Under the pieces are notes generated by a model. That model was not told the DNA's origin, did not search any database, and saw only the letters and a program-made list of their open reading frames with translations. Of a stretch of 64,000 nt of DNA, positions 12,439 to 25,549 are shown piece after piece. Source of the DNA: Arthrobacter sp. SLBN-112 (GTDB lineage: Bacteria > Actinomycetota > Actinomycetes > Actinomycetales > Micrococcaceae); assembly GCF_006715225.1 (NCBI RefSeq), contig NZ_VFMU01000001.1, positions 2,728,001 through 2,792,000 of the forward strand, written 5' to 3'. The position numbers and the translations under genes were made by a program. Each line of letters begins with the position of its first letter. The stretch's first letter is position 1.

Positions 12439-14667
12439 ATGCACGACGCCGAATTGGCCCACGAACGGGAGTATGTAGCCGGCCTGTATGCCCGGCTGGA
12501 GGAACTCCGGGAGGAAAAGCGCCGCCAGCTGGCGCAGGTCCGGCGCGCCGGAGCCGTGGGCACCATGCAGAACGTTTCCGAACGTGATGCGTTCGCCGCA
12601 CTGTATGAGGACCGCCTGGCGCAGCTGGATGCGGTGGATGACCGGCTGGTCTTCGGCCGTCTGGACCTGGATTCCGGGGAAGCCCAGTACATCGGCCGCA
12701 TCGGGCTCACCACCGAGGACCTGCAGCGGCTGATGGTGGACTGGCGGGCACCTGAGGCCGGCCACTTCTACCAGGCCACGGCCTTCGACCGGCAGGGCGT
12801 ACGCCGGCGCCGGCACCTGATCCTGCAGGGACGCGACGTCAAAGCCATCGAGGACGACGTCCTGGACGCCGGAATGCTCACGGACGACGAATCGCTGCAG
12901 GGCGAAGGCGCCCTGCTCGCCGCCCTGAACTCCAAGCGGACCGGCCGCATGTCGGACATTGTCAGCACCATCCAGTCGGAACAGGACCGGATCATCCGGT
13001 CCTCCATCTCCGGCGCCGTCGTGGTCCAGGGCGGGCCGGGTACCGGCAAGACCGCCGTGGCCCTGCACCGTGCCGCCTACCTGCTGTACACCCACCGTGA
13101 CCGCCTTAAGAGTGCAGGCGTGCTGCTGGTGGGCCCGTCGTCGTCGTTCATGAAATACATCGAACGGGTGCTGCCCTCGCTTGGCGAGACCGGCGTTGTC
13201 ATGGCCAGTGTGGGCCGCCTGATGCCCGGCATCAATGCCGTTCCCGAACCCGATCCGGACGCGGCCGCCATCAAGGGCCGCCTGGACATGGCGGCCATCG
13301 TGACCAACGCCGTGTCCAACCGCATGCGCGTCCCCGCGCAGAACCGGATCCTCGAAGTGGACGGCCGCAAGCTCACTCTGACGCCCCGGCAGGTCCGGCG
13401 CGCCCGGGAGCGCGCCCGTGCCACCGGAAAGCCTTACAACGAGGCACGCGTGACGTTCGTGAAGATCCTGCTGCGCGAACTGACCGAACAGATGACCGAA
13501 CTCGTTGAGGCCGGCAACCTCGGCAACAACGCGGACCGTTCATACCTTGCCGAGGACGTCCGGGCCGCCCGGGACGTGCGGATCGCGCTGAACCTGTGCT
13601 GGATGCCCATGACGCCGGAGAAGCTGATCTCCGATCTGTTCAGCAAGCCGGAGGTGCTGGAATTCTGCACCCCCAACCTGACCCCGGCTGAGCGGGCGCT
13701 GCTGCAGCGTCCCGCGGATGCCCCTTGGACCGAATCCGATGTGCCGCTGCTGGACGAGGCCGCCGAACTGCTCGGCGAGCTGGACCCGGCTGCCGGGCGC
13801 GGGCTGGCGCAGCAGGAGCACGACCGTGCCCGCGACCTGGCCAACGCAAAGCAGACCCTGGTCAACATGGAAGCCGCCGGCGTGGACCCCTTGATGTCCG
13901 CGGAGGAACTGGCCGAGCAGAACCGGGAGCAGGAAGCCCGGCAGACCGCCGCCGAACGCGCCACGAGCGACCGAACCTGGGCCTTCGGGCACATTGTGGT
14001 GGATGAAGCGCAGGAACTCTCACCCATGCAGTGGCGGCTGCTGGTCCGGCGCTGCCCGCTGAAGTCCTTCACCATTGTGGGCGATATTGCCCAGACCAGT
14101 TCCGTGGCCGGCGCCAACTCGTGGCAGGGGGCACTGGCCCCCATGTTCGGCGACCGCTGGCAGCTGGAGGAGCTGACCGTCAACTACCGCACGCCTTCCC
14201 AGATTGCTGAAGCAGCCGTCAGGATGGCCAACGCCGCGGGCCTGGTGGTGTCCGCGCCCAAGGCGGTACGCGAGGGGCGCTGGGCGCCCATCATCGACGA
14301 AGTCGGGCAGGATACGGTGGTCAGCAAGCTGGTGGAGGTCCTCCCGGAAGAAATCAAGGCGCTCGACGGCGGCCTGCTCGCCGTCATTGCCGACGGTGAC
14401 CTCCTGCCCGAGGCCACGGCAGCCCTGCGCGCCGTGTACGGGCGCCGCATCGGCACGGGCGCCGGCAGCTACGAACAGGACATCGTGGTGATCAGCCCGC
14501 GCGAGGCAAAGGGCCTGGAGTTCGACGGCGTCGTGGTCCTGGAACCGTCCGTCATGCTCAACCATGAGCACGGCAAGGTGGGGGACCTGTACGTGGCCAT
14601 GACCCGTGCCACGCAGCGCCTGCGGCTGATTGCCTCGCAGCCCGTGCCTGCCGGGATCGCCGGCTGA
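12439..14667 (+). CDS. HelD-like RNA polymerase-associated UvrD/Rep-type ATPase
   Basis: A 742-residue superfamily-1 ATPase of the HelD type. The N-terminal ~60 residues form an anti-parallel coiled coil (HEREYVAGLYARLEELREEK...), which in HelD enters the RNA polymerase secondary channel. Helicase motifs follow: Walker A GGPGTGKTAVALHRAAYLLY near residue 200, Walker B IVVDEAQELSPMQW, then VNYRTPSQI, KGLEFDGVVVLEP and YVAMTRATQRL. HelD proteins pull stalled polymerase off DNA, and some actinobacterial ones (HelR) protect against rifamycins; which applies here is not visible. AGGGGA precedes the ATG. A possible -10 TAGAAT lies at 12400. True helicase activity is not expected. Confidence 0.88.
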   Translation: MHDAELAHEREYVAGLYARLEELREEKRRQLAQVRRAGAVGTMQNVSERDAFAALYEDRLAQLDAVDDRLVFGRLDLDSGEAQYIGRIGLTTEDLQRLMVDWRAPEAGHFYQATAFDRQGVRRRRHLILQGRDVKAIEDDVLDAGMLTDDESLQGEGALLAALNSKRTGRMSDIVSTIQSEQDRIIRSSISGAVVVQGGPGTGKTAVALHRAAYLLYTHRDRLKSAGVLLVGPSSSFMKYIERVLPSLGETGVVMASVGRLMPGINAVPEPDPDAAAIKGRLDMAAIVTNAVSNRMRVPAQNRILEVDGRKLTLTPRQVRRARERARATGKPYNEARVTFVKILLRELTEQMTELVEAGNLGNNADRSYLAEDVRAARDVRIALNLCWMPMTPEKLISDLFSKPEVLEFCTPNLTPAERALLQRPADAPWTESDVPLLDEAAELLGELDPAAGRGLAQQEHDRARDLANAKQTLVNMEAAGVDPLMSAEELAEQNREQEARQTAAERATSDRTWAFGHIVVDEAQELSPMQWRLLVRRCPLKSFTIVGDIAQTSSVAGANSWQGALAPMFGDRWQLEELTVNYRTPSQIAEAAVRMANAAGLVVSAPKAVREGRWAPIIDEVGQDTVVSKLVEVLPEEIKALDGGLLAVIADGDLLPEATAALRAVYGRRIGTGAGSYEQDIVVISPREAKGLEFDGVVVLEPSVMLNHEHGKVGDLYVAMTRATQRLRLIASQPVPAGIAG

Positions 14668-14688
14668 CCCGCTGTGGGGCGTTACTGC

Positions 14689-14694
14689 TAACTT
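14689..14694 (+). promoter_or_regulatory. -10 box TAACTT before the tyrS start
   Basis: TAACTT ends seven bases before GTG 14702. AGGAAG lies in between but only one base from the GTG, too close to work as a ribosome site, so a leaderless transcript fits better. Confidence 0.5.
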
Positions 14695-14701
14695 AGGAAG
14701 C

Positions 14702-16015
14702 GTGCCAGAACTGAACAACCTCGAACCGCAGCGCAACGACCCCACTTTCGCCAACATTTGGCAGGAACTGAAGTGGCGTGGGCTGGTCCATGTATCAACC
14801 GACGAAGCAGAGCTGGAAAAGCTCCTCGCCAATGGGCCGGTCACGTACTATTGCGGCTTCGATCCCACCGCGCCAAGCCTGCACCTGGGCAACCTTGTCC
14901 AGCTCCTGGTCATGCGGCGGCTCCAGCTGGCCGGTCACAAGCCACTCGGACTCGTAGGCGGCTCCACCGGCATGATCGGCGATCCCCGTCCGACGGCGGA
15001 GCGTACCTTGAACACGAAGGACACGGTGGCGGAGTGGGTTGGCTACCTGCAGGCCCAGGTCAGCCGCTTCCTCAGCTTCGAGGGTGACAACGCCGCCAGG
15101 ATCGTGAACAACCTGGACTGGACGGCTCCGTTGAGCGCCATCGACTTCCTGCGTGAGGTGGGCAAGCACTTCCGGGTGGGAACCATGCTGCGCAAGGACG
15201 CCGTGGCGTCCCGTCTGAACTCCGATGAGGGCATCAGCTACACGGAATTCAGCTACCAGATCCTCCAGGGCATGGACTACCTGCAGCTCTACCGCGACTA
15301 CGGCTGCGTGCTGCAGACCGGCGGCTCGGACCAGTGGGGCAACCTCACCAGCGGTACCGAACTGATCCGCAAGGTGGAGGGCAAGAGCGTCCACGCCCTG
15401 GGAACGCCCTTGATCACCAACTCTGACGGAACCAAGTTCGGCAAGAGCGAGGGCAACGCCATTTGGCTGGATGGCGGCATGTGCAGCCCCTACGCCTTTT
15501 ACCAGTTCTGGCTCAACACGGCGGATGCAGACGTGGTGGACCGGCTCAAGGTGTTCACGTTCCTGACGCGTGCGGAGATTGAGGAGATCGCGGTTTCCGT
15601 GGCCGAGCGCCCCTTTGCCAGGGAAGGCCAGCGGAAGCTTGCTTTCGAAGTGACCTCACTGGTCCACGGAGTGGACGCGACTGAAAAGGTCATTGCTGCT
15701 TCCGCCGCCCTCTTCGGCAACGGCGACCTGGCTGCCCTGGACAAGGCAACGCTGCAGGCGGCTACCTCCGAGCTCCCTTCCACCACAGTGCAGGTGGATG
15801 GGATGGGAATTATCGACCTGCTGGTGGCGTCCGGTCTTTCAGAAAGCAAGTCTGCCGCCCGCCGGACAGTGGGCGAGGGGGGTGCCTACGTGAACAACGA
15901 GAAGGTCTCCGATCCCGAAGCCGTGATCTCCGAGTCCGAACTTTTGCACGGCCAGTACCTGCTCCTGCGCCGGGGCAAGAAGAACCTGGCCACCGTCGAG
16001 GTGCTGGTTCCCTAG
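14702..16015 (+). CDS. tyrS: Tyrosyl-tRNA synthetase
   Basis: TyrS charges tRNA-Tyr. It has 437 residues from the GTG at 14702. Class-I motifs are present: the HIGH equivalent PSLHLGNLV, the tyrosine-specific QGMDYLQLYRDYGCVLQTGGSDQWGN region (two halves), and KFGKS as the KMSKS loop. The C-terminal ~65 residues are an S4 RNA-binding domain (LLVASGLSESKSAARRTV). A longer reading from 14630 would begin inside the helD-like gene. A strong terminator follows at 16035. No T-box leader is visible, in line with the apparent lack of a 5' leader. Confidence 0.95.
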   Translation: MPELNNLEPQRNDPTFANIWQELKWRGLVHVSTDEAELEKLLANGPVTYYCGFDPTAPSLHLGNLVQLLVMRRLQLAGHKPLGLVGGSTGMIGDPRPTAERTLNTKDTVAEWVGYLQAQVSRFLSFEGDNAARIVNNLDWTAPLSAIDFLREVGKHFRVGTMLRKDAVASRLNSDEGISYTEFSYQILQGMDYLQLYRDYGCVLQTGGSDQWGNLTSGTELIRKVEGKSVHALGTPLITNSDGTKFGKSEGNAIWLDGGMCSPYAFYQFWLNTADADVVDRLKVFTFLTRAEIEEIAVSVAERPFAREGQRKLAFEVTSLVHGVDATEKVIAASAALFGNGDLAALDKATLQAATSELPSTTVQVDGMGIIDLLVASGLSESKSAARRTVGEGGAYVNNEKVSDPEAVISESELLHGQYLLLRRGKKNLATVEVLVP

Positions 16016-16034
16016 CACCTTCGGGTCCTGCATG

Positions 16035-16077
16035 CACGCCCTTCCGCAGCCGATTTGCACGGCTGCTGGAGGGCGTG
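16035..16077 (+). terminator. Rho-independent terminator of tyrS
   Basis: CACGCCCT (16035-16042) and GCAGCCG (16046-16052) pair with CGGCTGC (16060-16066) and AGGGCGTG (16070-16077), leaving a three-base internal bulge on each side. TATTGTTTT follows. It insulates the rrn operon from tyrS. Confidence 0.88.
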
Positions 16078-16508
16078 TATTGTTTTCTGAGTCGCCGCCG
16101 CTGAGTGGCGACAAACCCCAACTTCTGAGAAGCAATTCTTACCGCGCAGGGCGTGGAACTGGAGAAATTGCTTCTCATTTTGCTGGGCGGATTCATTCCA
16201 CCGAGTGAATTCCGGGAAAATAGCCGGATTTGCAAAAGTGAATATGAATGAAATAAGATTGAAACATCGCAGCGAAGAAATACGGAATAAACAAATTCAT
16301 TGAATTGGTTCCGGGAATATTCGAATGTGTCTGTTGTTTGAGAACTCAATAGTGTGCCAAGTTTGTTGATACCGATTTTTTATAAATTGGTTGAATTTGC
16401 TGTGCCGCCACCCCGTGGTTGGCATGGTGTTTTTAGCTGGTTTCAAATTTTGCAGCTGTTTCTGCCGTTATTTCCGGTGGTTGTGGTTGTGTCTGTTTTT
16501 GTTTTACT
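16078..16508 (+). promoter_or_regulatory. rrn promoter and leader region
   Basis: This 431-base AT-rich stretch holds no credible gene. A candidate promoter is TTGCAA (16230-16235), an 18-base spacer and TAAGAT (16254-16259); an overlapping alternative is TTGAAA (16259-16264) and TACGGA (16281-16286). Further upstream GAGAAGCAATT (16127-16137) and its exact reverse complement (16166-16176) form an inverted repeat of unknown role. TTCCGGGAA occurs twice (16210 and 16309). The leader downstream holds a boxA-like element (16332-16346) and one arm of the 16S processing stem (16344-16360). Promoter calls are tentative. Confidence 0.6.
16332..16346 (+). promoter_or_regulatory. boxA-like antitermination element, leader copy
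   Basis: TGTTGTTTGAGAACT resembles the actinobacterial rrn boxA. An identical 15-base copy sits in the 16S-23S spacer at 18401-18415, as expected if both the leader and the spacer reload the NusB/S10 antitermination complex. Confidence 0.7.
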
Positions 16509-21694
<5,186 letters not shown>

Positions 21695-21862
21695 ACACAG
21701 ATATATACAAAACTCTGCTTGCGTCCACTATGTGGTTCCCAACCAACAACCCGCCACGGGAAACGTGTTGAACGGAACCAACAACTAAATACACAACACC
21801 ACAATGTTGTAACCACAAGATTTCCCACACCCACCAAAACACCGGGGGTGACGGGTAAAAGG
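21695..21862 (+). other. 23S-5S spacer
   Basis: A 168-base spacer. GCGTCCACTATGTGGTTC (21721-21738) is the reverse complement of 18411-18428 except for one G-U pair, forming the base of the 23S precursor stem for RNase III. Nothing else is recognised before the 5S gene. Confidence 0.8.
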
Positions 21863-21981
21863 GTTACGGCGGTCATAGCGTGGGGGAAACGCCCGGTCCC
21901 ATTCCGAACCCGGAAGCTAAGACCCACAGCGCCGATGGTACTGCACCCGGGAGGGTGTGGGAGAGTAGGTCACCGCCGGAC
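21863..21981 (+). rRNA. rrf: 5S ribosomal RNA
   Basis: About 119 bases from GTTACGGCGGTCATAGCG to the complementary CACCGCCGGAC. The conserved loop CCCATTCCGAACCCGGAAG and GGGAGAGTAGG are present. The ends are estimated to within a few bases. Confidence 0.95.
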
Positions 21982-21995
21982 ACACATTAATGGTC

Positions 21996-22023
21996 GAGGC
22001 TCCAACCACACGGTTGGGGCCTC
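21996..22023 (+). terminator. rrn operon terminator
   Basis: GAGGCTCCAACC (21996-22007) pairs with GGTTGGGGCCTC (22012-22023) over 12 positions with one G-U pair and an ACAC loop. CCACATTT follows, so the U-tract is short. Confidence 0.82.
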
Positions 22024-22321
22024 CCACATTTAACAGCCCAGGACCCGAAGGACCACCCAACACATCCCCCACACCGCAACCCAGGAAACCAGCAGGAGCT
22101 GATGGGGCGTGCTTGCGAAACCTGTCAAAGGTGGGTGGGCGCCGCTGTGAAGATGGCCACGATACCGCCGCCAGGGCTTGCACTGTCCCGCGGGATATTG
22201 TGGCTCCACTAGAATTGATGAAGATGTACGGACTTCGAAGCGCTTGATTTCGGGTTGCGTAGGAAACGAAACGAGCGGCTGCAGTTGCGCCAGTGGTCGG
22301 CTCACAACAGGAGGAATCCAT
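22024..22321 (+). other. Intergenic region between rrn and the RG-repeat gene
   Basis: 298 bases with no convincing gene. It must hold the promoter of the next gene, but I found no clear -35/-10 pair. The only firm signal is the strong ribosome site AGGAGG at 22309-22314, seven bases before the ATG at 22322. Readings that open at 22178 or 22255 are unsupported by a ribosome site. Confidence 0.5.
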
Positions 22322-24307
22322 ATGGCCGAGCACAACGGGGGCAACCGCGGCAACGACCGTGGCGCGTTCCGCGGCAACAACAACTCCGGTGGGGATCCCC
22401 GCGGATTCCGGTCCCGGTCCGACCGCGACGGCGACAACTTCTCCCGTGGTGGTGCTGCCGGCGGTGAGCGGAAGCCGTTCGGTGACCGGGATCGTAAGCC
22501 GTTTGGTGATCGTCCGCGCCGTGATGGCGAGGGTGACCGGCGTGGTTTTGGTGGTGGTGCTGCCGCCGGTGACCGGAAGCCGTTCGGTGACCGGGATCGT
22601 AAGCCGTTTGGTGATCGTCCGCGCCGTGATGGCGAGGGTGACCGGCGTGGCTTTGGCGGCGGTGACCGTGACCGGAAGCCGTATGGTGACCGTCCGCGCC
22701 GTGACGGTGAGGGTGACCGGCGTGGCTTTGGCGGCGGTGACCGTGACCGGAAGCCGTATGGCGACCGCCCCCGCCGTGACGGTGAGGGTGACCGCCGAGG
22801 TTTTGGTGGCGGAGCCGGTGGCGGTGAGCGGAAGCCGTTCAGTGACCGTGACCGTAAGCCGTTTGGTGATCGTCCGCGCCGTGACGGTGAGGGTGACCGC
22901 CGTGGCTTTGGTGGCGGTGACCGTGACCGTAAGCCGTTTGGTGACCGGCCACGCCGTGACGGTGAGGGTGACCGCCGTGGCTTTGGTGGCGGTGACCGTG
23001 ACCGTAAGCCGTTTGGTGACCGCCCCCGCCGTGACGGCGAGGGTGACCGCCGTGGCTTTGGTGGCGGTGACCGTGACCGTAAGCCGTTTGGTGAGCGCCC
23101 CCGCCGTGACGGCGAAGGCGACCGCCGCGGTTTCGGCGGCGAGAACCGCAAGCCGTTCGGAGACCGGCAGGACCGGGCGCCGCGCAGCTTTGACCGCGGT
23201 GACGCACGTGGCGAATCCGGCCGTGGCGGCTCCGGCCCCCGTGGCTTTGGCCGGGACCGCCAGGAGGAGCGCCCTGTCCGGGTGCCCAACGCCGCCGACC
23301 TTCGCAGCGCCAACCGTCCTGACCGGGAACGCTCACCAGAGATTGATGAGGACGTCACGGGCAAGGAACTGGACCGCGCCACGCACCACCAGATCAAGAC
23401 CCTTGAGCCCAAGAGTGCAGAGTGGGTGGCCCGCCACTTGGTGATGGCCGGCCGCCTCATTGATGACGAGCCCGAGCTTGCCTTCCAGCACGCTCTTGCG
23501 GCCAGCCGCCGCGGTGGAAGACTCGCTGCCGTCCGTGAGGCCGTTGGCCTGACTGCGTATGCTGCCGGCCACTACGGCGAGGCGCTCCGCGAGTTCCGCA
23601 CCTTCCGCCGGATCAGCGGTTCCAATGTGCACCTGCCCGTGATGGCCGACTGTGAACGCGGCCTGGGGCGCCCGGACCGCGCCCTCGATGTTGCCCGCTC
23701 GGAGGAAGCCCAGGACCTTGACGCTCCCGGCAAGGTGGAACTGGCCATTGTAGCGGCCGGTGCCCGGACCGATCTCGGCCAGCTGGACGCGGCAGTGGCC
23801 GAACTTGAAATCCCGCAGCTGGACATGAACCGTGCCTTCTCCTACAGCCCCCGCCTCTTCCGCGCCTACGCCGATGCACTGGCAGCGGTAGGACGCCAGG
23901 AAGAATCGGAGAAGTGGAGCCGCCAGGCCGTAGTGGCAGAGAACGCCTTGGGCCAAGGTGCGGACCAGGAACCCGAAATCATCGACCTCGGCTGGGACGA
24001 GGAAGAAGAGGCGCGGGAAGAGGCTGAACGGCGCAGGATGCTGGAGCATGCCTCCACAGCTGCCGGGACAGACGCAGCCGCCGAAGCCACTGCAGCAGCT
24101 GAACCTGAAAACACCCGCGCCACCGAAGCGGCCGCAGTACAGGACAGCAACCTCGATGACCAGGACGCCGACTACTTCGTCTCGGACGACGCCGAATCGG
24201 ACCAGGACTCCGTGGAACTCGACGAGCCCGGGACTGCAGCCACTGAGGACGCCGACGCGGAGGGTACCGCTGACGCCCACCACGATGAAGAGCGCCGGGA
24301 AGACTGA
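22322..24307 (+). CDS. RG-repeat, TPR-like protein of unknown function
   Basis: A 661-residue protein with three parts. Residues ~1-340 are disordered and rich in Arg, Gly, Asp and Phe; residues 55-274 are eight near-identical 25-residue units of the form DRDRKPFGDRPRRDGEGDRR plus GFGGG. Residues ~340-550 are helical and TPR-like (AEWVARHLVMAGRLIDDEPELA, then AYAAGHYGEALREFRTFRRI). Residues 550-661 are a strongly acidic tail. There is no signal peptide or membrane segment, so it should be cytoplasmic. It sits between tyrS/rrn and the HAD gene, the position of M. tuberculosis Rv1691, which lacks such a repeat as far as I recall. RG/RGG tracts commonly bind RNA; a role in rRNA or ribosome biology is only an inference. 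AGGAGG fixes the start. Confidence 0.85.
   Translation: MAEHNGGNRGNDRGAFRGNNNSGGDPRGFRSRSDRDGDNFSRGGAAGGERKPFGDRDRKPFGDRPRRDGEGDRRGFGGGAAAGDRKPFGDRDRKPFGDRPRRDGEGDRRGFGGGDRDRKPYGDRPRRDGEGDRRGFGGGDRDRKPYGDRPRRDGEGDRRGFGGGAGGGERKPFSDRDRKPFGDRPRRDGEGDRRGFGGGDRDRKPFGDRPRRDGEGDRRGFGGGDRDRKPFGDRPRRDGEGDRRGFGGGDRDRKPFGERPRRDGEGDRRGFGGENRKPFGDRQDRAPRSFDRGDARGESGRGGSGPRGFGRDRQEERPVRVPNAADLRSANRPDRERSPEIDEDVTGKELDRATHHQIKTLEPKSAEWVARHLVMAGRLIDDEPELAFQHALAASRRGGRLAAVREAVGLTAYAAGHYGEALREFRTFRRISGSNVHLPVMADCERGLGRPDRALDVARSEEAQDLDAPGKVELAIVAAGARTDLGQLDAAVAELEIPQLDMNRAFSYSPRLFRAYADALAAVGRQEESEKWSRQAVVAENALGQGADQEPEIIDLGWDEEEEAREEAERRRMLEHASTAAGTDAAAEATAAAEPENTRATEAAAVQDSNLDDQDADYFVSDDAESDQDSVELDEPGTAATEDADAEGTADAHHDEERRED
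22484..23143 (+). repeat. In-frame tandem 75-bp repeat (eight units)
   Basis: Units start at 22484, 22589, 22664, 22739, 22844, 22919, 22994 and 23069. The period is 75 bp, with a 30-bp extra segment (coding GGERKPFGD-like residues) before units 1, 2 and 5. Copies differ mostly at third bases, which shows that the amino-acid sequence is being kept. Confidence 0.93.
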
Positions 24308-24313
24308 ACAGTC

Positions 24314-25303
24314 ATGAGTGAGGTTTCTCTGGTCTCGCGCTTCGATGCGCTCCTCGCCGACCTGGACGGCGTGGTCTATGCCGGGCCCAACGCCATTCCA
24401 GGAGCCGTGGATTCGCTGCAGCAGCTCTCCGGTCTGGGGATCGGCCTCGGCTACGTGACCAACAACGCCTCCCGCTCCCCGGGAGAGGTTGCAGCACATC
24501 TCCGCGAGCTGGGTGCGCCTGCCCAGGACGACCAGGTGGTCAGCTCCTCCCAGGCGGCGGCCGAGCTGCTCGCCTCGCTGCTGGCACCCGGGTCAAGGAT
24601 CCTCATCACGGGCAGCCCGGCGCTTGCCCGGGAAATCGAGCTCGTGGGCCTGGTGCCCGTGGGCAGCCAGGCGGAGGACCCAGTGGCGGTGGTCCAGGGG
24701 TTCAGCCCCGCCATTGGCTGGAAGGACCTGGCGGAAGCCACCTATGTGGTGTCTGCTGGGGCGCTGTGGGTGGCCACCAACACGGACATGTCCATTCCCC
24801 AGGCGCGGGGCATCGCTCCGGGTAACGGCACCCTGGTCGCCGCCGTCGCTGCTGCCACCGGCCAACAGCCCCGGGTTGCCGGAAAGCCGGAGGCGCCGCT
24901 GTTCCACTCGGCCGCCAAGCGCCTCGGAGCCGAGCGTCCCCTGGTGGTGGGCGACCGGCTGGACACGGACATCCTGGGCGGCAACAATGCCGGCTTTGCC
25001 ACCGTGGCTGTCCTGACCGGCGTCGACACGCGCGAAACCATCCTCGCCGCAAGGGCGGCGGAACGGCCCAACTACATCATCGGAAACCTGACGGACCTGC
25101 ACCGGCCGTACCCGCAAGTGACGCACGACGACGGCACCTACCTGTGCGGCCAGTCAACGGCGCGCGTGGCCAACGGAGCGGTGGGCATCATTGGCAGCAA
25201 GGATCACCTCGACTCCTGGCGTGCCGCATGCGCGGCCTGGTGGGCGGAGACGCCCGATGCCGCAGCCCCCCAGGCGCCCAAGCTGGTGTGGCTGGATCAC
25301 TAG
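24314..25303 (+). CDS. HAD-superfamily phosphatase, NagD/phosphoglycolate phosphatase type
   Basis: A 329-residue HAD-IIA hydrolase. Motif I is LLADLDGVVY (two Asp nucleophile/acid), motif II VTNNASRSP, motif III the lysine in AGKPEAPLF, and motif IV VVGDRLDTDILGGNNAG. The C2 cap lies between motifs II and III. Family members dephosphorylate small phosphoesters such as 2-phosphoglycolate, glycerol 3-phosphate or UMP; the substrate is not visible. It starts six bases after the RG-repeat gene and corresponds in position to M. tuberculosis Rv1692. About 60 residues after motif IV form a C-terminal tail longer than in NagD. Confidence 0.87.
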   Translation: MSEVSLVSRFDALLADLDGVVYAGPNAIPGAVDSLQQLSGLGIGLGYVTNNASRSPGEVAAHLRELGAPAQDDQVVSSSQAAAELLASLLAPGSRILITGSPALAREIELVGLVPVGSQAEDPVAVVQGFSPAIGWKDLAEATYVVSAGALWVATNTDMSIPQARGIAPGNGTLVAAVAAATGQQPRVAGKPEAPLFHSAAKRLGAERPLVVGDRLDTDILGGNNAGFATVAVLTGVDTRETILAARAAERPNYIIGNLTDLHRPYPQVTHDDGTYLCGQSTARVANGAVGIIGSKDHLDSWRAACAAWWAETPDAAAPQAPKLVWLDH

Positions 25304-25306
25304 ACT
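25301..25306 (+). promoter_or_regulatory. -10 box TAGACT overlapping the upstream stop codon
   Basis: TAGACT uses the TAG stop of the HAD gene as its first half and ends six bases before the ATG at 25313. It predicts a leaderless internal promoter for the small protein, tlyA and possibly nadK. Confidence 0.5.
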
Positions 25307-25312
25307 GGTTCA

Positions 25313-25549
25313 ATGACTGAGCTGACCGAACCGGACGACGCCCCAGCCCGGCCGGCACCCGAGTGGCCGCAGCCAGGCGGGCAGGACATCACCGATCCGG
25401 AGGTGGCGCAGGCCATCGCCGGGCTTTTCGACCTGCCCGGGCTACCTGTCGAGGACCACGAGACCGTCTACAACGGGCTTCATGATGAACTGCTGGCCGC
25501 CCTCAACAGCGATCCCGCAGAGTCCGGTCCCGCCGGGGGTGCAGCCTGA
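25313..25549 (+). CDS. Small acidic protein of unknown function
   Basis: A 78-residue acidic protein with no signal peptide, cysteines or membrane segment. The N- and C-termini are Pro/Gly/Ala-rich; the middle (DPEVAQAIAGLFDLPGLPVE, then VYNGLHDELLAALNSDP) looks helical. Its TGA stop shares one base with the ATG of tlyA (TGATG), so the pair is translationally coupled. M. tuberculosis has a short hypothetical gene, Rv1693, in the same place. The constant position suggests a small partner of TlyA or of the HAD phosphatase, but no function is known to me. Confidence 0.8.
   Translation: MTELTEPDDAPARPAPEWPQPGGQDITDPEVAQAIAGLFDLPGLPVEDHETVYNGLHDELLAALNSDPAESGPAGGAA

Noticed and set aside
12439..14667. 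Classical DNA-repair helicase (UvrD/PcrA)
   Set aside because: The N-terminal coiled coil and the long insert between helicase halves fit HelD-type polymerase recycling factors better.
22484..23143. CRISPR-like regular spacing
   Set aside because: The units are contiguous 75-bp in-frame coding repeats with no unique spacers and no cas genes.
22030..23460. A long Arg/Ser/Pro-rich open frame antisense to the RG-repeat gene
   Set aside because: Its repeats merely mirror the 75-bp DNA repeat; the plus-strand frame has a strong ribosome site and a non-repetitive conserved-looking domain downstream.
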